A stretch of 33,054 nt of DNA, taken from positions 1 through 33,054 of the forward strand of contig ONPL01000019.1 in the NCBI GenBank assembly GCA_900319705.1, given 5' to 3'. Source of the stretch: an uncultured Pseudomonadota bacterium (GTDB taxonomy: Bacteria > Pseudomonadota > Gammaproteobacteria > Enterobacterales > Succinivibrionaceae). The translations under genes were made by a program, and so were the position numbers. The stretch's first letter is position 1. Each line of letters opens with the position of its first letter. The notes beneath the pieces are model-generated. The model was not told the origin of the DNA. It searched no databases and saw only the letters and a list, made by a program, of their open reading frames with translations. Below, piece after piece: positions 23,148-32,843 of the stretch.

Positions 23148-23176
23148 CGCTCAACCGTACATGGTTGAGCGTTTTT
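23148..23176 (+). terminator. Intrinsic terminator after the 207-aa gene
   Basis: CGCTCAACC (23148-23156) and GGTTGAGCG (23163-23171) form a perfect 9-bp stem with a 6-nt loop, followed by TTTTTG. It starts 10 nt after the stop codon, a textbook arrangement. Confidence 0.92.
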
Positions 23177-23182
23177 GTTTTT

Positions 23183-23207
23183 ACACGGCTCAGGCCGTGT
23201 CTTTGTT
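23183..23207 (+). terminator. Second, tandem hairpin terminator before pykA
   Basis: ACACGGC (23183-23189) and GCCGTGT (23194-23200) form a 7-bp stem with a TCAG loop, followed by CTTTGTTT. It lies 12 nt after the first terminator's stem, giving a double stop and isolating the upstream gene from pykA. Confidence 0.7.
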
Positions 23208-23243
23208 TCCATCAGCATTTTTATCTTAATCTAGGATCCCGTT

Positions 23244-24686
23244 ATGTATAAAAGAACAAAAATTGTAGCAACTCTAGGCCCGGCAACAGATGATCCGGCA
23301 GTTCTGGAACAGATGATCAAATCCGGCGTTAACATGGTAAGACTGAACTTTTCCCATTCTGTTCCGGAAGATCACATTAAACGAGCCAAGACCGTAAGAG
23401 AAATAGCAGCAAAACTCGGCTGCTACGTTGCCGTTATGGGCGATCTGCAGGGTCCTAAAATCCGCGTTTCCACCTTCAAGGACGGCAAGGTTCAACTGAA
23501 AAAAGGCCAGTCATTTGCCCTTGACGCCGATCTGGAGCCACTGGCAGGAGATGAAACTGCCGTCGGGATCGACTACAAGGATCTTCCTAACGATGTTAAA
23601 TCAGGAGATATTCTTCTGCTTGACGACGGCAAAGTGCAGCTTGTAGTGACCGATATCAAGGGAAACCGCATCAATACCACAGTAACCGTTGCCAACTGGC
23701 TTTCTAACAATAAGGGGATCAACAAAAAAGGCGGCGGTCTTTCAGCCAAGGCTCTTACTGAAAAGGATAAAAAGGATATCATTCTGGCTGCTCAAATCGA
23801 TGTTGACTATCTGGCGGTTTCATTCCCGCGTAACGGCGATGACATCAGGTATGCAAGAAAACTGCTCACCCAGGCGGGCTCAAATGCAAAAATCGTTGCT
23901 AAAATCGAACGCGCAGAAACCGTAAGTTCAGACGAGAACATGGTTGAGATTATTCAGGCCACCGATGTGATAATGGTTGCCCGCGGAGATCTCGGAATCG
24001 AGATCGGGGATCCAAATCTCATGGGCGTACAGAAGCGACTGATCAAACTGGCCCGCCGCAACAACAGAGTTGTTATCACAGCAACCCAGATGATGGAATC
24101 CATGATCAACGCACCTCTGCCAACCCGTGCGGAGGTAATGGATGTTTCAAATGCAGTTCTCGACTGCACCGATGCCGTGATGCTGTCTGCAGAATCCGCT
24201 GTAGGAAAATATCCGGTGGAGACCGTTGCAGCCATGGCCGAAGTTCTGGCCGGTGCTGAAATGGATCCTTCCATGACCGTTTCAAGCTACCGTGTGGACC
24301 GTCAGTTCACAAGTCCGGAGGAAACCATCGCCATGTCCGCCATGTACGCGGCAAACCATCTCGACGGGATCAAAGGTATTGTGGCACTGACCCAGACCGG
24401 CGGAACACCGAAACTGATGTCACGTCTGCGTTCCAATATTCCAATCTACGCACTTTCAGGAAACGAGAAAACCCTGAAATGGGCTGCTCTGTACCGCGGC
24501 GTAACACCAATCTTCTTTACCGGCGACAGTCCTAACTTCACCCGCCGTGAAATCAGCCAGAATGCACTGGATAAATGCAAGGAGCTCGGCTACCTCAGCA
24601 GCGGAGACAAGGTGATTATCACCTTCGGTGACAACACCGGCGAAGAGGGTTCGACCAACTCCCTTAAGATCCTGACTGTAAAATAA
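23244..24686 (+). CDS. pykA: Pyruvate kinase, PykA type
   Basis: Cytoplasmic glycolytic enzyme converting phosphoenolpyruvate and ADP to pyruvate and ATP. It contains the family signatures in order: [13 protein letters not shown] near the N-terminus, [21 protein letters not shown], the [10 protein letters not shown] segment, the catalytic Lys in [19 protein letters not shown], and TATQMMESM. The length (480 aa) and many segments match E. coli PykA (AMP-activated type II) better than PykF, for example [23 protein letters not shown] and a C-terminus near [10 protein letters not shown]. The start is supported by TAGGAT 6-7 nt upstream. nadE follows after 28 nt with no terminator, so both are probably one transcript. 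Confidence 0.95.
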   Translation: MYKRTKIVATLGPATDDPAVLEQMIKSGVNMVRLNFSHSVPEDHIKRAKTVREIAAKLGCYVAVMGDLQGPKIRVSTFKDGKVQLKKGQSFALDADLEPLAGDETAVGIDYKDLPNDVKSGDILLLDDGKVQLVVTDIKGNRINTTVTVANWLSNNKGINKKGGGLSAKALTEKDKKDIILAAQIDVDYLAVSFPRNGDDIRYARKLLTQAGSNAKIVAKIERAETVSSDENMVEIIQATDVIMVARGDLGIEIGDPNLMGVQKRLIKLARRNNRVVITATQMMESMINAPLPTRAEVMDVSNAVLDCTDAVMLSAESAVGKYPVETVAAMAEVLAGAEMDPSMTVSSYRVDRQFTSPEETIAMSAMYAANHLDGIKGIVALTQTGGTPKLMSRLRSNIPIYALSGNEKTLKWAALYRGVTPIFFTGDSPNFTRREISQNALDKCKELGYLSSGDKVIITFGDNTGEEGSTNSLKILTVK

Positions 24687-24714
24687 TACAACAACAATAA
24701 TAACAGGAAGTAAA

Positions 24715-26763
24715 ATGCCTCACTTTTTTTCTGTTTCAACCGGAGTGATCAACACCATTCCGGTGGATTTGGATCATAATGTTTCACTGATCAAGAAATG
24801 TATCGCTGAAGCGGCTCAGCAGAATGCAGATCTGCTGCTGCTTCCAGAACTGTGTATTTCCGGATACGGATGTGAAGATCTGTTCTATGTGCAGTCGTTT
24901 CTCGAATCAATTCCTTCATGTCTTCCGCAGATAATGAAAGTTATTCCGGAAGGAATGCTGGTTGCTGCCGGTCTTCCGATCTGGTATGAAGGACAGATCT
25001 ACAATGCCTGCGCCCTGCTCTCCCGCGACCGGATCCTCGGACTTACCTGTAAACAGTATCTTGCTCGCACCGGAATTCATTATGAACACCGCTGGTTTGC
25101 CCCGTGGCCGAGAGGAAAGGCCAGGATTCTGGAAAACTGGATTGAAGGATACGACAGACCAATCCCGCTGGGTGATGTTTTCTACCAGGTTGACGGAGTC
25201 CGCATCGGTTTTGAAATCTGCGAAGATTCGTGGGTTGCCCACCGTCCCGGCAATGAACTGTATACCCGCAACGTGGACATTATTCTAAATCCGTCAGCCT
25301 CCCATTTCAGCATCGGCAAACAGGAATCCCGCCGCAATTTCGTCAAGGACGGCTCCCGTGCCTACTGCTGCGTCTACGCCTACACCAACCTGCTCGGCAA
25401 CGAGGCGGGACGGGCAATATATGACGGTGATTCAATGATTGCAAGCAACGGCAGAATTGTAATGCATTCCGATAGACTCAGTTTTAAGGAATGCGCAACC
25501 TACAATGCAGTTGTAGATCTCGATGAAAACCGCAACAACCGCATCATATCATCAGAAACAATTCTTACCGAAGATCTGAACCGAATCGTGGACAATGAAT
25601 TCTCCTTCAGACCGGTGGAGGATCCGGCTGTAGCCGCCTGTGAAACCGATACGGAAATCGAAGAATATGTAATCTGCCGCGCTGTGGCTCTCGGCCTATG
25701 GGACTTTATGCGCAAGACCAGAACCGGAGGTTTCGCTCTCAGTCTGTCCGGCGGCGCCGATTCAGCGCTCTGTGCCTGCATGATCTACTATGCCCAGGTT
25801 CAGGCTATTTATTCCCTCGGACATCAGAATTATCTTAAGGTTCTTTCCGCCTCCCGTCTTAATCCGGCCCCTTACGATGAAGAAAAATATAAAAACTATC
25901 AGGAATATATCCGCCGCGAAGTGATGCCACTGGTTCTGATCACCCTCTACCAGGGTTCAAAACACAGCGGACCGGTTACCTTCAATGCTGCACAGAAACT
26001 GGCTGAATGTATCGGAGCAAAACATTACTCATGGTCTATCAGCGAGCTGGTTGCAGGTTATGAAAAACTCGTCAATGATATTCTTCCTGAAGATCAGAAA
26101 CTGTGCTGGGAACGTGATGATCTGACACTGCAGAACATTCAGGCCCGCGTAAGATCCCCGGGGATCTGGATGCTGGCCAACAAATTCAACAAACTGCTGG
26201 TGGCAACCTCCAACCTCTCCGAGGCCTCAGTGGGCTACTGTACCATGGACGGTGATACCTCCGGAGTTATATCTCCGATCGGCGGGATCAGCAAATCGAA
26301 GATCCTGAAAATCAACCGGTTCATCATGAATGAAGGACTCAAACTGCAGGACAGTGCTGATCGCTGCACCATTGCAGATATTTCCTATGTGGTAAACCAG
26401 CAGCCTACTGCAGAACTGCGTCCGGTTGAACAGACCGATGAAAACGATCTTATGCCTTATCCTCTGCTCGACGAGATCAGGCGTCTGTCCCAGACCCTCA
26501 ATCTCATGCCGAAGGATGTACTGATCCATCTTACCCGCGGTCAGTTTGCCCGAACCTTCAGTTTTGAGCAGCTCAAGGCGTTTGTAATCAAATACTACCG
26601 TCTCTACTGCCGCAACCAGTGGAAACGTGAACGTCTGGCGGTAGGTTTCCATATTGAACAGGACAGTGCTGATCCAAAAACCTTCCGCCGTTTCCCGGTT
26701 CTCTCAAACCAGTTCGAAAAACAGCTTGAGGAAATCAGAAATATGGAAAATATAAAGTACTGA
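24715..26763 (+). CDS. nadE: Glutamine-dependent NAD+ synthetase
   Basis: Cytoplasmic enzyme that amidates deamido-NAD to NAD+ using ammonia drawn from glutamine. The N-terminal nitrilase-type glutaminase domain (about 1-290) carries the catalytic triad Glu45 (LLLPELCISGYG), Lys113 and Cys169 (FEICEDSW). The C-terminal synthetase domain (about 315-650) has the ATP-pyrophosphatase loop SGGADS (345-350), a TLYQGSKHSG segment and a C-terminal NLSEASVGYCTMDGDTSG segment. At 682 aa it belongs to the long glutamine-dependent class; E. coli NadE is the short ammonia-dependent form. Ribosome site AGGAAG. It follows pykA by 28 nt and ends in a strong terminator. Confidence 0.95.
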   Translation: MPHFFSVSTGVINTIPVDLDHNVSLIKKCIAEAAQQNADLLLLPELCISGYGCEDLFYVQSFLESIPSCLPQIMKVIPEGMLVAAGLPIWYEGQIYNACALLSRDRILGLTCKQYLARTGIHYEHRWFAPWPRGKARILENWIEGYDRPIPLGDVFYQVDGVRIGFEICEDSWVAHRPGNELYTRNVDIILNPSASHFSIGKQESRRNFVKDGSRAYCCVYAYTNLLGNEAGRAIYDGDSMIASNGRIVMHSDRLSFKECATYNAVVDLDENRNNRIISSETILTEDLNRIVDNEFSFRPVEDPAVAACETDTEIEEYVICRAVALGLWDFMRKTRTGGFALSLSGGADSALCACMIYYAQVQAIYSLGHQNYLKVLSASRLNPAPYDEEKYKNYQEYIRREVMPLVLITLYQGSKHSGPVTFNAAQKLAECIGAKHYSWSISELVAGYEKLVNDILPEDQKLCWERDDLTLQNIQARVRSPGIWMLANKFNKLLVATSNLSEASVGYCTMDGDTSGVISPIGGISKSKILKINRFIMNEGLKLQDSADRCTIADISYVVNQQPTAELRPVEQTDENDLMPYPLLDEIRRLSQTLNLMPKDVLIHLTRGQFARTFSFEQLKAFVIKYYRLYCRNQWKRERLAVGFHIEQDSADPKTFRRFPVLSNQFEKQLEEIRNMENIKY

Positions 26764-26793
26764 CATTTCAAAAACATTAACACGATCAAATAA

Positions 26794-26838
26794 ATACGAG
26801 CCGTCATTGCAAAATCGTGACGGCCCGTATTTTTTTTT
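26794..26838 (+). terminator. Intrinsic terminator after nadE
   Basis: A 13-position stem with one A-C mismatch (26794-26806 paired with 26818-26830, core GCCGTCA/TGACGGC) has an 11-nt loop and is followed by a run of eight or more T. It closes the pykA-nadE unit and separates it from glgX. Confidence 0.92.
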
Positions 26839-26894
26839 CTTTACATTACTTTAGAATGAAGTAGATTGAGTAATTTTACCCTGGGATTTTACGT

Positions 26895-28973
26895 ATGAGC
26901 GCTCACTATATCACTGAAAAAGGACATTGCAGAGTTCTTGGCTCCACCATTGAAGACGGCGGTGTAAACTTTGCAATCTACTGTAAAGCTGCAAAAGAAA
27001 TGGAACTTCTGCTGTTCAATGACGAAACAGATATGTCACCGGACATCATAAAGCTTTCAGCTGCAGAGCACCGGACCAGTTACTATTTTCATGTATTCGT
27101 AAGGGGAATCAAAGAGGGTCAGCTGTACGCATGGCGCGTTGCCAAGGTCTTCCGCAACCACCCGGATCAGCGTTTCGATCCTACCAAAGTACTGCTTGAT
27201 CCATACTGCAAAAGGATCATCTTTCCGGAGAATTATTCCCGCCGGACAAACATGATGGTGGGCTCAAATCTGCACTGCTGTCCGAAATCTGCAGTAGTCA
27301 GCCTTGACTACGACTGGGAGGATGACGTTCATCCTAATACAGCCATGTCGCGTACAGTAATCTACGAAATGCACGTCAAGGGTTTTACCGCCCACCCGAG
27401 CTCAGGTCTTGATGAAAAAAAACGCGGCACCTATGCAGGAATAATTGAAAAGATCCCGTATTTGAAGGAGCTGGGGATCACAGCCATTGAGCTTCTGCCG
27501 GTATTCCAGTTCGACAGCAAGGTTACCGACACCGATAGACCGAACTACTGGGGATATGATCCTATAAGTTTCTTTGTTCCTCATGAAGCATACAGTTCTG
27601 ACAAATCACTGCTGGGACCGCTCAATGAGTTCCGAGATCTGGTTAAGGCTCTTCACAAAGCCGATATAGAAATCTACCTGGATGTGGTATACAACCACAC
27701 TTCCGAAAACGGTGAAGGCGGACCGACCTTCAGTTTCAGAGGATTAAGTAACAGAGAATACTATCTGATCGACGAAAACCACAACTACTCCAATTTCACC
27801 GGGTGCGGCAATACCTTCAATGCATCCACCCCGGTATCCAAAAAAATCATTCTGGACAGTCTTCTTTTCTGGTCTCAGGAAATGCATGTCGACGGATTCA
27901 GATTCGATCTTGCATCTATTCTGTCACGCGATTCAAAGGGAGTTCCGCAGGCGGAGGCCCCTACACTGCTTGCCATCGATAACGACTACCGTTTTGCCAA
28001 TACCAAAATCATAGCTGAAGCATGGGATGCGGCGGGTCTGTATCAGGTGGGAAGCCTGCCTGGTGACCGATGGCGCGAATGGAACGGACAGTTCCGCGAT
28101 GTGGTAAGAAGATTTATCAAAGGGGATCCGGATCAGGTAAAGACGCTAGCGCACAGAATAATGGGAAGTCCGGACATTTATTCCTCTTTCTCCTTCGATC
28201 CCTACAAGAGTCTTAACTTCATTACCTGCCACGACGGTTTTACCCTGTGGGATCTGCTGTGCTACAACCGCAAACACAATGAAGCCAACGGGGAGGATAA
28301 CAGGGACGGTTCCGACTACAACTTCAGCTGGAATCACGGTTTTGAAGGGGAAACCCAGGATAAGATCATCAATGATCTGCGACTTAAACAGGCCAAGAAC
28401 CTGATGGTTCTTAATATGCTTTCCCTAGGCACCCCGATGATTACCATGGGTGACGAGATCCTGCGAACCCAGCATGGAAACAACAATGCCTACTGTCAGG
28501 ATAACGAAATATCCTACATGAACTGGAATCTGAATGCCAGACAGAAGGAAATGTTTGAATTTGTAAAGAAGCTATCCAACGTTCATTCCAACAATTCCAA
28601 AATTATGAACTTCAATATCTTTACCCTGGAAGACAACATACGCTCAAACAAATTCTGTCTGCACGGAGTCAAACCGTATCTGCCGGATTTCTCCTATGAT
28701 TCCCACACCATCGGTATGACTTACTATTCCGTAACCAGAAAAGTATTTGTCTATATGTTTGTCAACGCCTACTGGAAGGAAATCCCCCTTGAGCTGCCGA
28801 AAATTCCTAATACCAATATCAATACCTGGTACAAGGTAATCGACACCTCGATGCATACACCTTTTGATCACAACATTGAAGCTAAAGATCAGGTTAAGGT
28901 TACCGGAACTTTTACCGTTCCGCCGAGATGTTCGGTGGTATTTCTGTCGGAAAATAAAGATATGCTTGTATAA
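26895..28973 (+). CDS. glgX: Glycogen debranching enzyme GlgX (isoamylase-type)
   Basis: Cytoplasmic GH13 enzyme that hydrolyses alpha-1,6 branches of phosphorylase-limited glycogen. An N-terminal CBM48 module (about 10-120) precedes the TIM barrel. Barrel signatures: YEMHVKGFT (157-165), DVVYNHTSE (263-271), nucleophile Asp338 in GFRFDLASIL, acid/base Glu375 in IIAEAWDAAG and transition-state Asp447 in ITCHDGFTLWD. A C-terminal beta domain follows from about 590. The length (692 aa) is usual for GlgX (about 660-700). The ribosome site is weak (GGGAT). It is a single-gene unit between two terminators, and no other glycogen gene is in the window. It could also act on dietary starch-derived dextrins. 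Confidence 0.92.
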   Translation: MSAHYITEKGHCRVLGSTIEDGGVNFAIYCKAAKEMELLLFNDETDMSPDIIKLSAAEHRTSYYFHVFVRGIKEGQLYAWRVAKVFRNHPDQRFDPTKVLLDPYCKRIIFPENYSRRTNMMVGSNLHCCPKSAVVSLDYDWEDDVHPNTAMSRTVIYEMHVKGFTAHPSSGLDEKKRGTYAGIIEKIPYLKELGITAIELLPVFQFDSKVTDTDRPNYWGYDPISFFVPHEAYSSDKSLLGPLNEFRDLVKALHKADIEIYLDVVYNHTSENGEGGPTFSFRGLSNREYYLIDENHNYSNFTGCGNTFNASTPVSKKIILDSLLFWSQEMHVDGFRFDLASILSRDSKGVPQAEAPTLLAIDNDYRFANTKIIAEAWDAAGLYQVGSLPGDRWREWNGQFRDVVRRFIKGDPDQVKTLAHRIMGSPDIYSSFSFDPYKSLNFITCHDGFTLWDLLCYNRKHNEANGEDNRDGSDYNFSWNHGFEGETQDKIINDLRLKQAKNLMVLNMLSLGTPMITMGDEILRTQHGNNNAYCQDNEISYMNWNLNARQKEMFEFVKKLSNVHSNNSKIMNFNIFTLEDNIRSNKFCLHGVKPYLPDFSYDSHTIGMTYYSVTRKVFVYMFVNAYWKEIPLELPKIPNTNINTWYKVIDTSMHTPFDHNIEAKDQVKVTGTFTVPPRCSVVFLSENKDMLV

Positions 28974-29035
28974 CGAAACAACGGTAATACACTGCTGCTT
29001 ACACATACTACAGCAACAGAAAACGATCTATGAAA

Positions 29036-29061
29036 GGCATGATTAACATCATGCCCTTTTT
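29036..29061 (+). terminator. Intrinsic terminator after glgX
   Basis: GGCATGAT (29036-29043) and ATCATGCC (29048-29055) form a perfect 8-bp stem with a TAAC loop, followed by CTTTTTG. It lies 62 nt after the glgX stop and isolates the flagellin gene. Confidence 0.88.
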
Positions 29062-29157
29062 GTTTTCCGGAAAAACAATTCATGCTGTACCTGCAAAACT
29101 GGCATGTTTTTTTCATGCATAAAATAAACATAAGTTTTTCAGGAATATAAAAAGTAA

Positions 29158-30297
29158 ATGGCAATATACGTAGCAACCAATACAGCATCAATTACGGCAC
29201 AGCGGCATCTCGGCGTGTCAACCCGCGCTTTGGACCGAAGTTACCAGAATCTGTCGTCAGGGCTGCGGATCAATAGTGCCAGGGATGATGCCGCAGGTCT
29301 GCAGATTTCGGATCGATTAACCAGCCAGATCCAGGGACTTGAACGGGGAAACCGCAATGCGCTAGACGGAATTTCAATGCTGCAGGTGGCCGAAGGCGCA
29401 CTTGATGAAATCACCAATGCGCTGCAACGCATCAGAGTACTTGCCATCCAGTCGGCCAACGGAACCAATTCATCCGCAGAAAGAGCGGCACTGCAGGAGG
29501 AGGTTTCCCAGCTTTCCCAGGAAATCAACCGCATCGCGGACAACACCTCCTTCGGCGGGAAAAAAATCCTTAACGGTGAGCATGATTTCAAACTTGCAAA
29601 CACAGGCACAGCGGACAACCCGACCATTACCGTACGGGCAACCATGATTTTCCCGTCCGGAGCAAATCATGCCGCCCAGGGTGTCATCGATAAATACCAT
29701 GAAGAGCACAAATACTCGTTTCAGGTTGGTGCAGACTCCTATCAGACCATAGATGTAAAGATGGGGATGGAATATACCGGGAATCTGACACACTATGATG
29801 AATACGGACGGTACCAGTGTGACTACAGCGCCTACGGTTCAAATGTTGCAACACTGCTTGGATTCGATCTGTGCTCACTTTATCTTACCGGAAACAGTCC
29901 GAATACCGCCACCACCAGGGTAATTGACAGCAGCGCACCGCTGAGCGATCACACCACCGGTTTCACCGTAGGCGGAGATCAGAAGGTTGCCCTCGATGTT
30001 TCTACCTACCAGTCGGCACAGAAGGTAATAGATCTTGCCAGCAGCTATATTCAGAAAATTGACAGTAAAAGAGCAGAATTCGGAGCGTCCCAGAACCGGA
30101 TGGAGTCTGCTATTTTCAATCAGGAAAATGTTATAGAAAATGTCAGTGAAGCAAGAAGCAGGATCCGGGATACCGACTATGCAGCTGAAGTTGCCCGCAT
30201 GACCGAGCAGTCGATACTGCAGCAGGCCGGTACATCAATTCTTACCCAGGCAAACACCCTGCCGCAGATTGCCATGACACTTCTGTCGGAAATCTAA
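29158..30297 (+). CDS. Flagellin
   Basis: Flagellar filament subunit (379 aa). The conserved N-terminal D0/D1 helix region (about 1-140) contains SSGLRINSARDDAAGLQIS (33-51) and GLERGNRNALDGISMLQVAE; the conserved C-terminal region (about 300-379) contains SRIRDTDYAAEVARMTEQSI (334-353) and ends in MTLLSEI. The middle, variable domain is short (about 145-285). It carries two cysteines, Cys221 and Cys239, which is unusual because flagellins rarely contain Cys. No other flagellar gene is in the window, and I see no clear sigma-28 (FliA) promoter upstream. The Shine-Dalgarno is poor (AGGAA about 12 nt before the ATG). It ends only 18 nt from the convergent ycjF stop, without a terminator. I give no symbol because fliC-type paralogues cannot be told apart here. 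Confidence 0.92.
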   Translation: MAIYVATNTASITAQRHLGVSTRALDRSYQNLSSGLRINSARDDAAGLQISDRLTSQIQGLERGNRNALDGISMLQVAEGALDEITNALQRIRVLAIQSANGTNSSAERAALQEEVSQLSQEINRIADNTSFGGKKILNGEHDFKLANTGTADNPTITVRATMIFPSGANHAAQGVIDKYHEEHKYSFQVGADSYQTIDVKMGMEYTGNLTHYDEYGRYQCDYSAYGSNVATLLGFDLCSLYLTGNSPNTATTRVIDSSAPLSDHTTGFTVGGDQKVALDVSTYQSAQKVIDLASSYIQKIDSKRAEFGASQNRMESAIFNQENVIENVSEARSRIRDTDYAAEVARMTEQSILQQAGTSILTQANTLPQIAMTLLSEI

Positions 30298-30315
30298 CCA
30301 TTCAACGCCGAAAAA

Positions 30316-31413
30316 TCAGTTTTTTCTGTTTTGATCCTTCAATATTTCCAGTGCGCCGGTAATCATGTGTCCGCGCAGTTCAGCAAGAGTGACCACCTTT
30401 TTGGAAACCGGGATCGGTCTGACCGCCTTTATAGTCATATAGCCAAGACGGGTTGAATAAATTCCGGCGGCAAGTCCCTGTCCGACAGCCGAGCTCAATT
30501 TTGCAAAAGTTTCGGCACCGAGTGAATCCATCAGCGCATCAGTTGCAAGATCAGTAAGACCGATAAAGACAATATTCTTTATGATTTTACGGTAAAGCTG
30601 CAGTCGTCCCCACAGACCGCAGTGATAGCCGTAGGTTTCGGCAACCTCGCGGATCATACGCAGAGATCTGGCAAAGGTAAAAGCCATATCCAACCACGCA
30701 ATCGGACTTAAAGCGACCACTACCCCGTTCTCTCTTGATCTTCGGACCACTATTTTTTTTGCTTTGCGATCCTGCTCGCTCAGCATGGTCTGTTCATAGA
30801 TTTCAAACACTTCCGACGGAGCAAAATGAGGCTGAACCTTTTTCTCAAAATTCTTAAAACTCTGCTCACTCAAGTTGTTGACATTCCTGTACATTTCTCT
30901 GCAGAGATTTATGGCATCCTGGCCGTTACCCTTTTCCAGAATTGATTTAAGCTTGATCCGGCTGGTTTCACTGTTTTTAAGTTTCCATACAGAAGTAAGC
31001 TCTTTGAACAGAGTTGTCAGCACAAACCCCATCACCACGGTAATACCGAGGGACCATAAACCGCCTGCCAGCAGACTCTGCGTAAAAGCAGACGTCAGCA
31101 GCTGGTATACCTGCAGTCCGCCCAGGACAACCACCAGCAGCAGGATCCACAGTAGCGGACTGCTCCAGAACCTGGTCGGAGTTGTTTCCTCGTACGGTTC
31201 ATCGGCATAATCATCGATTTCCACCGTGGTCATCTCAGAAACATCAATATCCACGGCTGAAATTTCCTTTGAATTTTCAGGCTCCTGATCAAGTTCAAAT
31301 CCCTTTTTGTAGGAAAACGATGTTCCATTCTGCTCTGCGGTAACCGTTTCCGATCTTACTTTCTTCTCCTCAGGTTCACCGTCGAGTTCAAAACCGGCTT
31401 TATAAGGACTCAT
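30316..31413 (-). CDS. ycjF: YcjF family membrane protein (UPF0283)
   Basis: Inner-membrane protein (365 aa) conserved with the GTPase-like YcjX in gammaproteobacteria, often near the psp phage-shock genes; its molecular role is not settled. Two transmembrane segments (about 85-110 and 115-140) follow an acidic N-terminus. The C-terminal domain ends with a TIKAVRPIP segment like other family members. The N-terminus holds a duplicated motif: YKAGFELDGEPEEKK (4-18) and YKKGFELDQEPENSK (35-49). The start overlaps the ycjX stop by 4 nt (ATGA), indicating coupling. No psp genes are in the window. Confidence 0.9.
   Translation of the reverse strand: MSPYKAGFELDGEPEEKKVRSETVTAEQNGTSFSYKKGFELDQEPENSKEISAVDIDVSEMTTVEIDDYADEPYEETTPTRFWSSPLLWILLLVVVLGGLQVYQLLTSAFTQSLLAGGLWSLGITVVMGFVLTTLFKELTSVWKLKNSETSRIKLKSILEKGNGQDAINLCREMYRNVNNLSEQSFKNFEKKVQPHFAPSEVFEIYEQTMLSEQDRKAKKIVVRRSRENGVVVALSPIAWLDMAFTFARSLRMIREVAETYGYHCGLWGRLQLYRKIIKNIVFIGLTDLATDALMDSLGAETFAKLSSAVGQGLAAGIYSTRLGYMTIKAVRPIPVSKKVVTLAELRGHMITGALEILKDQNRKN
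31267..31404 (-). repeat. Duplicated YK-GFELD-EPE motif in YcjF N-terminus
   Basis: Two copies of a 15-residue segment lie at residues 4-18 and 35-49 of YcjF, sharing the core YK.GFELD.EPE. The linkers are Ser/Thr- and acid-rich. The pattern resembles repeated short linear docking motifs before the first membrane helix. Confidence 0.7.
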
Positions 31414-32810
31414 AGCTTATCCCCCAGAATGTACTGCAGCAAAATATCCATATTCATGTTCGGGATCAGTTCTCCGCTGTCAATTCTCGGCGGCTTCAGT
31501 TCCCTGAATTTAAAATACTGCTGGTAGGCCTCCATACTTTCCTGCGACCAGTTAGGCGGGATCTCACCGGGATAGTATGGTTTATCATCTTCATAATCAG
31601 TGCACAACACCTGAATATTCTCACCGTTGTAATTTACCATCTTGCACTTTGAAGCAGCTATCGACGACAGGACCATATACTGACAGTTGATCCCGTCCCC
31701 CCTTACCTTGCGGGAGGCGGAAGTTACCATGGATTTAAGCAGACTCAGCAGATTCTTCTGTTCATCAATGGTGATCTGATCAGCCTTGGTTGCGGCAAAA
31801 ATAACCTTGTCGATGTTCGGGCTGAACAGTCTGGTCAGGATATTATTGCTGCCGTAATTAAAATTATTAAGCAGAACTTCAAAGGTATCATTGATATTAT
31901 CAAACGTTTCACGGCCTCCTTTAAGTGCCTTGAAACAGTCGATCAGGATAATCTGCCGGTCCAGTTTTGAAAATGAATCATTGTAAAATTTTTCCACAAT
32001 CTGGGAACGGTAGGCCTCATAGCGGGACTTCATAATCCCGTACAGCGAATTCCTGCTCTCCCTCTGCGGTTCAGGACGCTCCCACAGCCACGGAATAAAT
32101 TCGATTATCGGTGCCCCATCAAGATTTCCCGGAAGAACAAAGCGGCCAGGAACTATCAGAGCAAAGCCGTGCTGTTTACATTCCCTGAGCCACTGAACAT
32201 AGGCATCCACCGCTTCCTTCAGGTTTTTCTGGTTCAACGGTTCATCAGGTCTCAAAATTTTTCCGAATTCAAGCAGCGGTGCCGTAGATGAGATCACCGA
32301 AGTCAGTTTTCCTACCTGCTGCCTCATTCTGGCACTGAATTCCTCATAATCCATATTCAGCAGCATTAAATCCATCAGCCATTCTCCGGGATAATCCCAA
32401 ATATCAATGTAAATATTGCGATGTTCCCCGGGGACGTAAAAACGATCATCCTTGTAACGGATCTCGAGCCGGATTTCACTGATATTGTCGGTAGGTTTCG
32501 GCCAGCAGGGATTTTTCTGAAACAGTGCATCACAGCATTCATAGTAAGGGAAAACAGGAACTGAAAGATCATGATTCTGCACCATTCCGCCGTAATAAAT
32601 ACCTGATTTTTCATAGGCTGTGAAACGGGACAGTCTGTCTGACATGCCCTCACTGCCGAAATTAAGTACAGTATTAACCAGCGAGGTTATAAAAGCAGTC
32701 TTACCGCCTCTGGACAGTCCGGTAACCCCGATCCTGATTTCCTTGTCAAACAGACGGTTGACACCGTCGCTGACGGTATCGGTAATACTGTTAAAAATAT
32801 TTTCAAACAT
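31410..32810 (-). CDS. ycjX: YcjX family P-loop protein (DUF463)
   Basis: Cytoplasmic P-loop NTPase-like protein (466 aa; E. coli YcjX is about 465). The N-terminal nucleotide-binding loop GLSRGGKT is at 31-38, and WDYPGEWLMDLM is a switch-II-like segment. A VIFAATKADQIT segment carries the TKxD-like specificity motif (TKAD), supporting guanine nucleotide binding. In E. coli ycjXF lies by the psp operon and is linked to envelope stress. Here it is the first gene of a two-gene operon with ycjF, coupled by ATGA. The start is ATG at 32810; upstream, a minus-strand TATAAT (plus 32844-32849) may be its -10 element. No sigma-54 promoter is visible. Confidence 0.9.
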   Translation of the reverse strand: MFENIFNSITDTVSDGVNRLFDKEIRIGVTGLSRGGKTAFITSLVNTVLNFGSEGMSDRLSRFTAYEKSGIYYGGMVQNHDLSVPVFPYYECCDALFQKNPCWPKPTDNISEIRLEIRYKDDRFYVPGEHRNIYIDIWDYPGEWLMDLMLLNMDYEEFSARMRQQVGKLTSVISSTAPLLEFGKILRPDEPLNQKNLKEAVDAYVQWLRECKQHGFALIVPGRFVLPGNLDGAPIIEFIPWLWERPEPQRESRNSLYGIMKSRYEAYRSQIVEKFYNDSFSKLDRQIILIDCFKALKGGRETFDNINDTFEVLLNNFNYGSNNILTRLFSPNIDKVIFAATKADQITIDEQKNLLSLLKSMVTSASRKVRGDGINCQYMVLSSIAASKCKMVNYNGENIQVLCTDYEDDKPYYPGEIPPNWSQESMEAYQQYFKFRELKPPRIDSGELIPNMNMDILLQYILGDKL

Positions 32811-32843
32811 CCACTAATTCCAATTTTCAACACTCACCGGATT

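Noticed and set aside
29062-29157. Sigma-28 (FliA) promoter for the flagellin gene
   Set aside because: No sequence resembling TAAA-N15-GCCGATAA; only a short GCATG-N7-CATGC repeat around a T-run is present.
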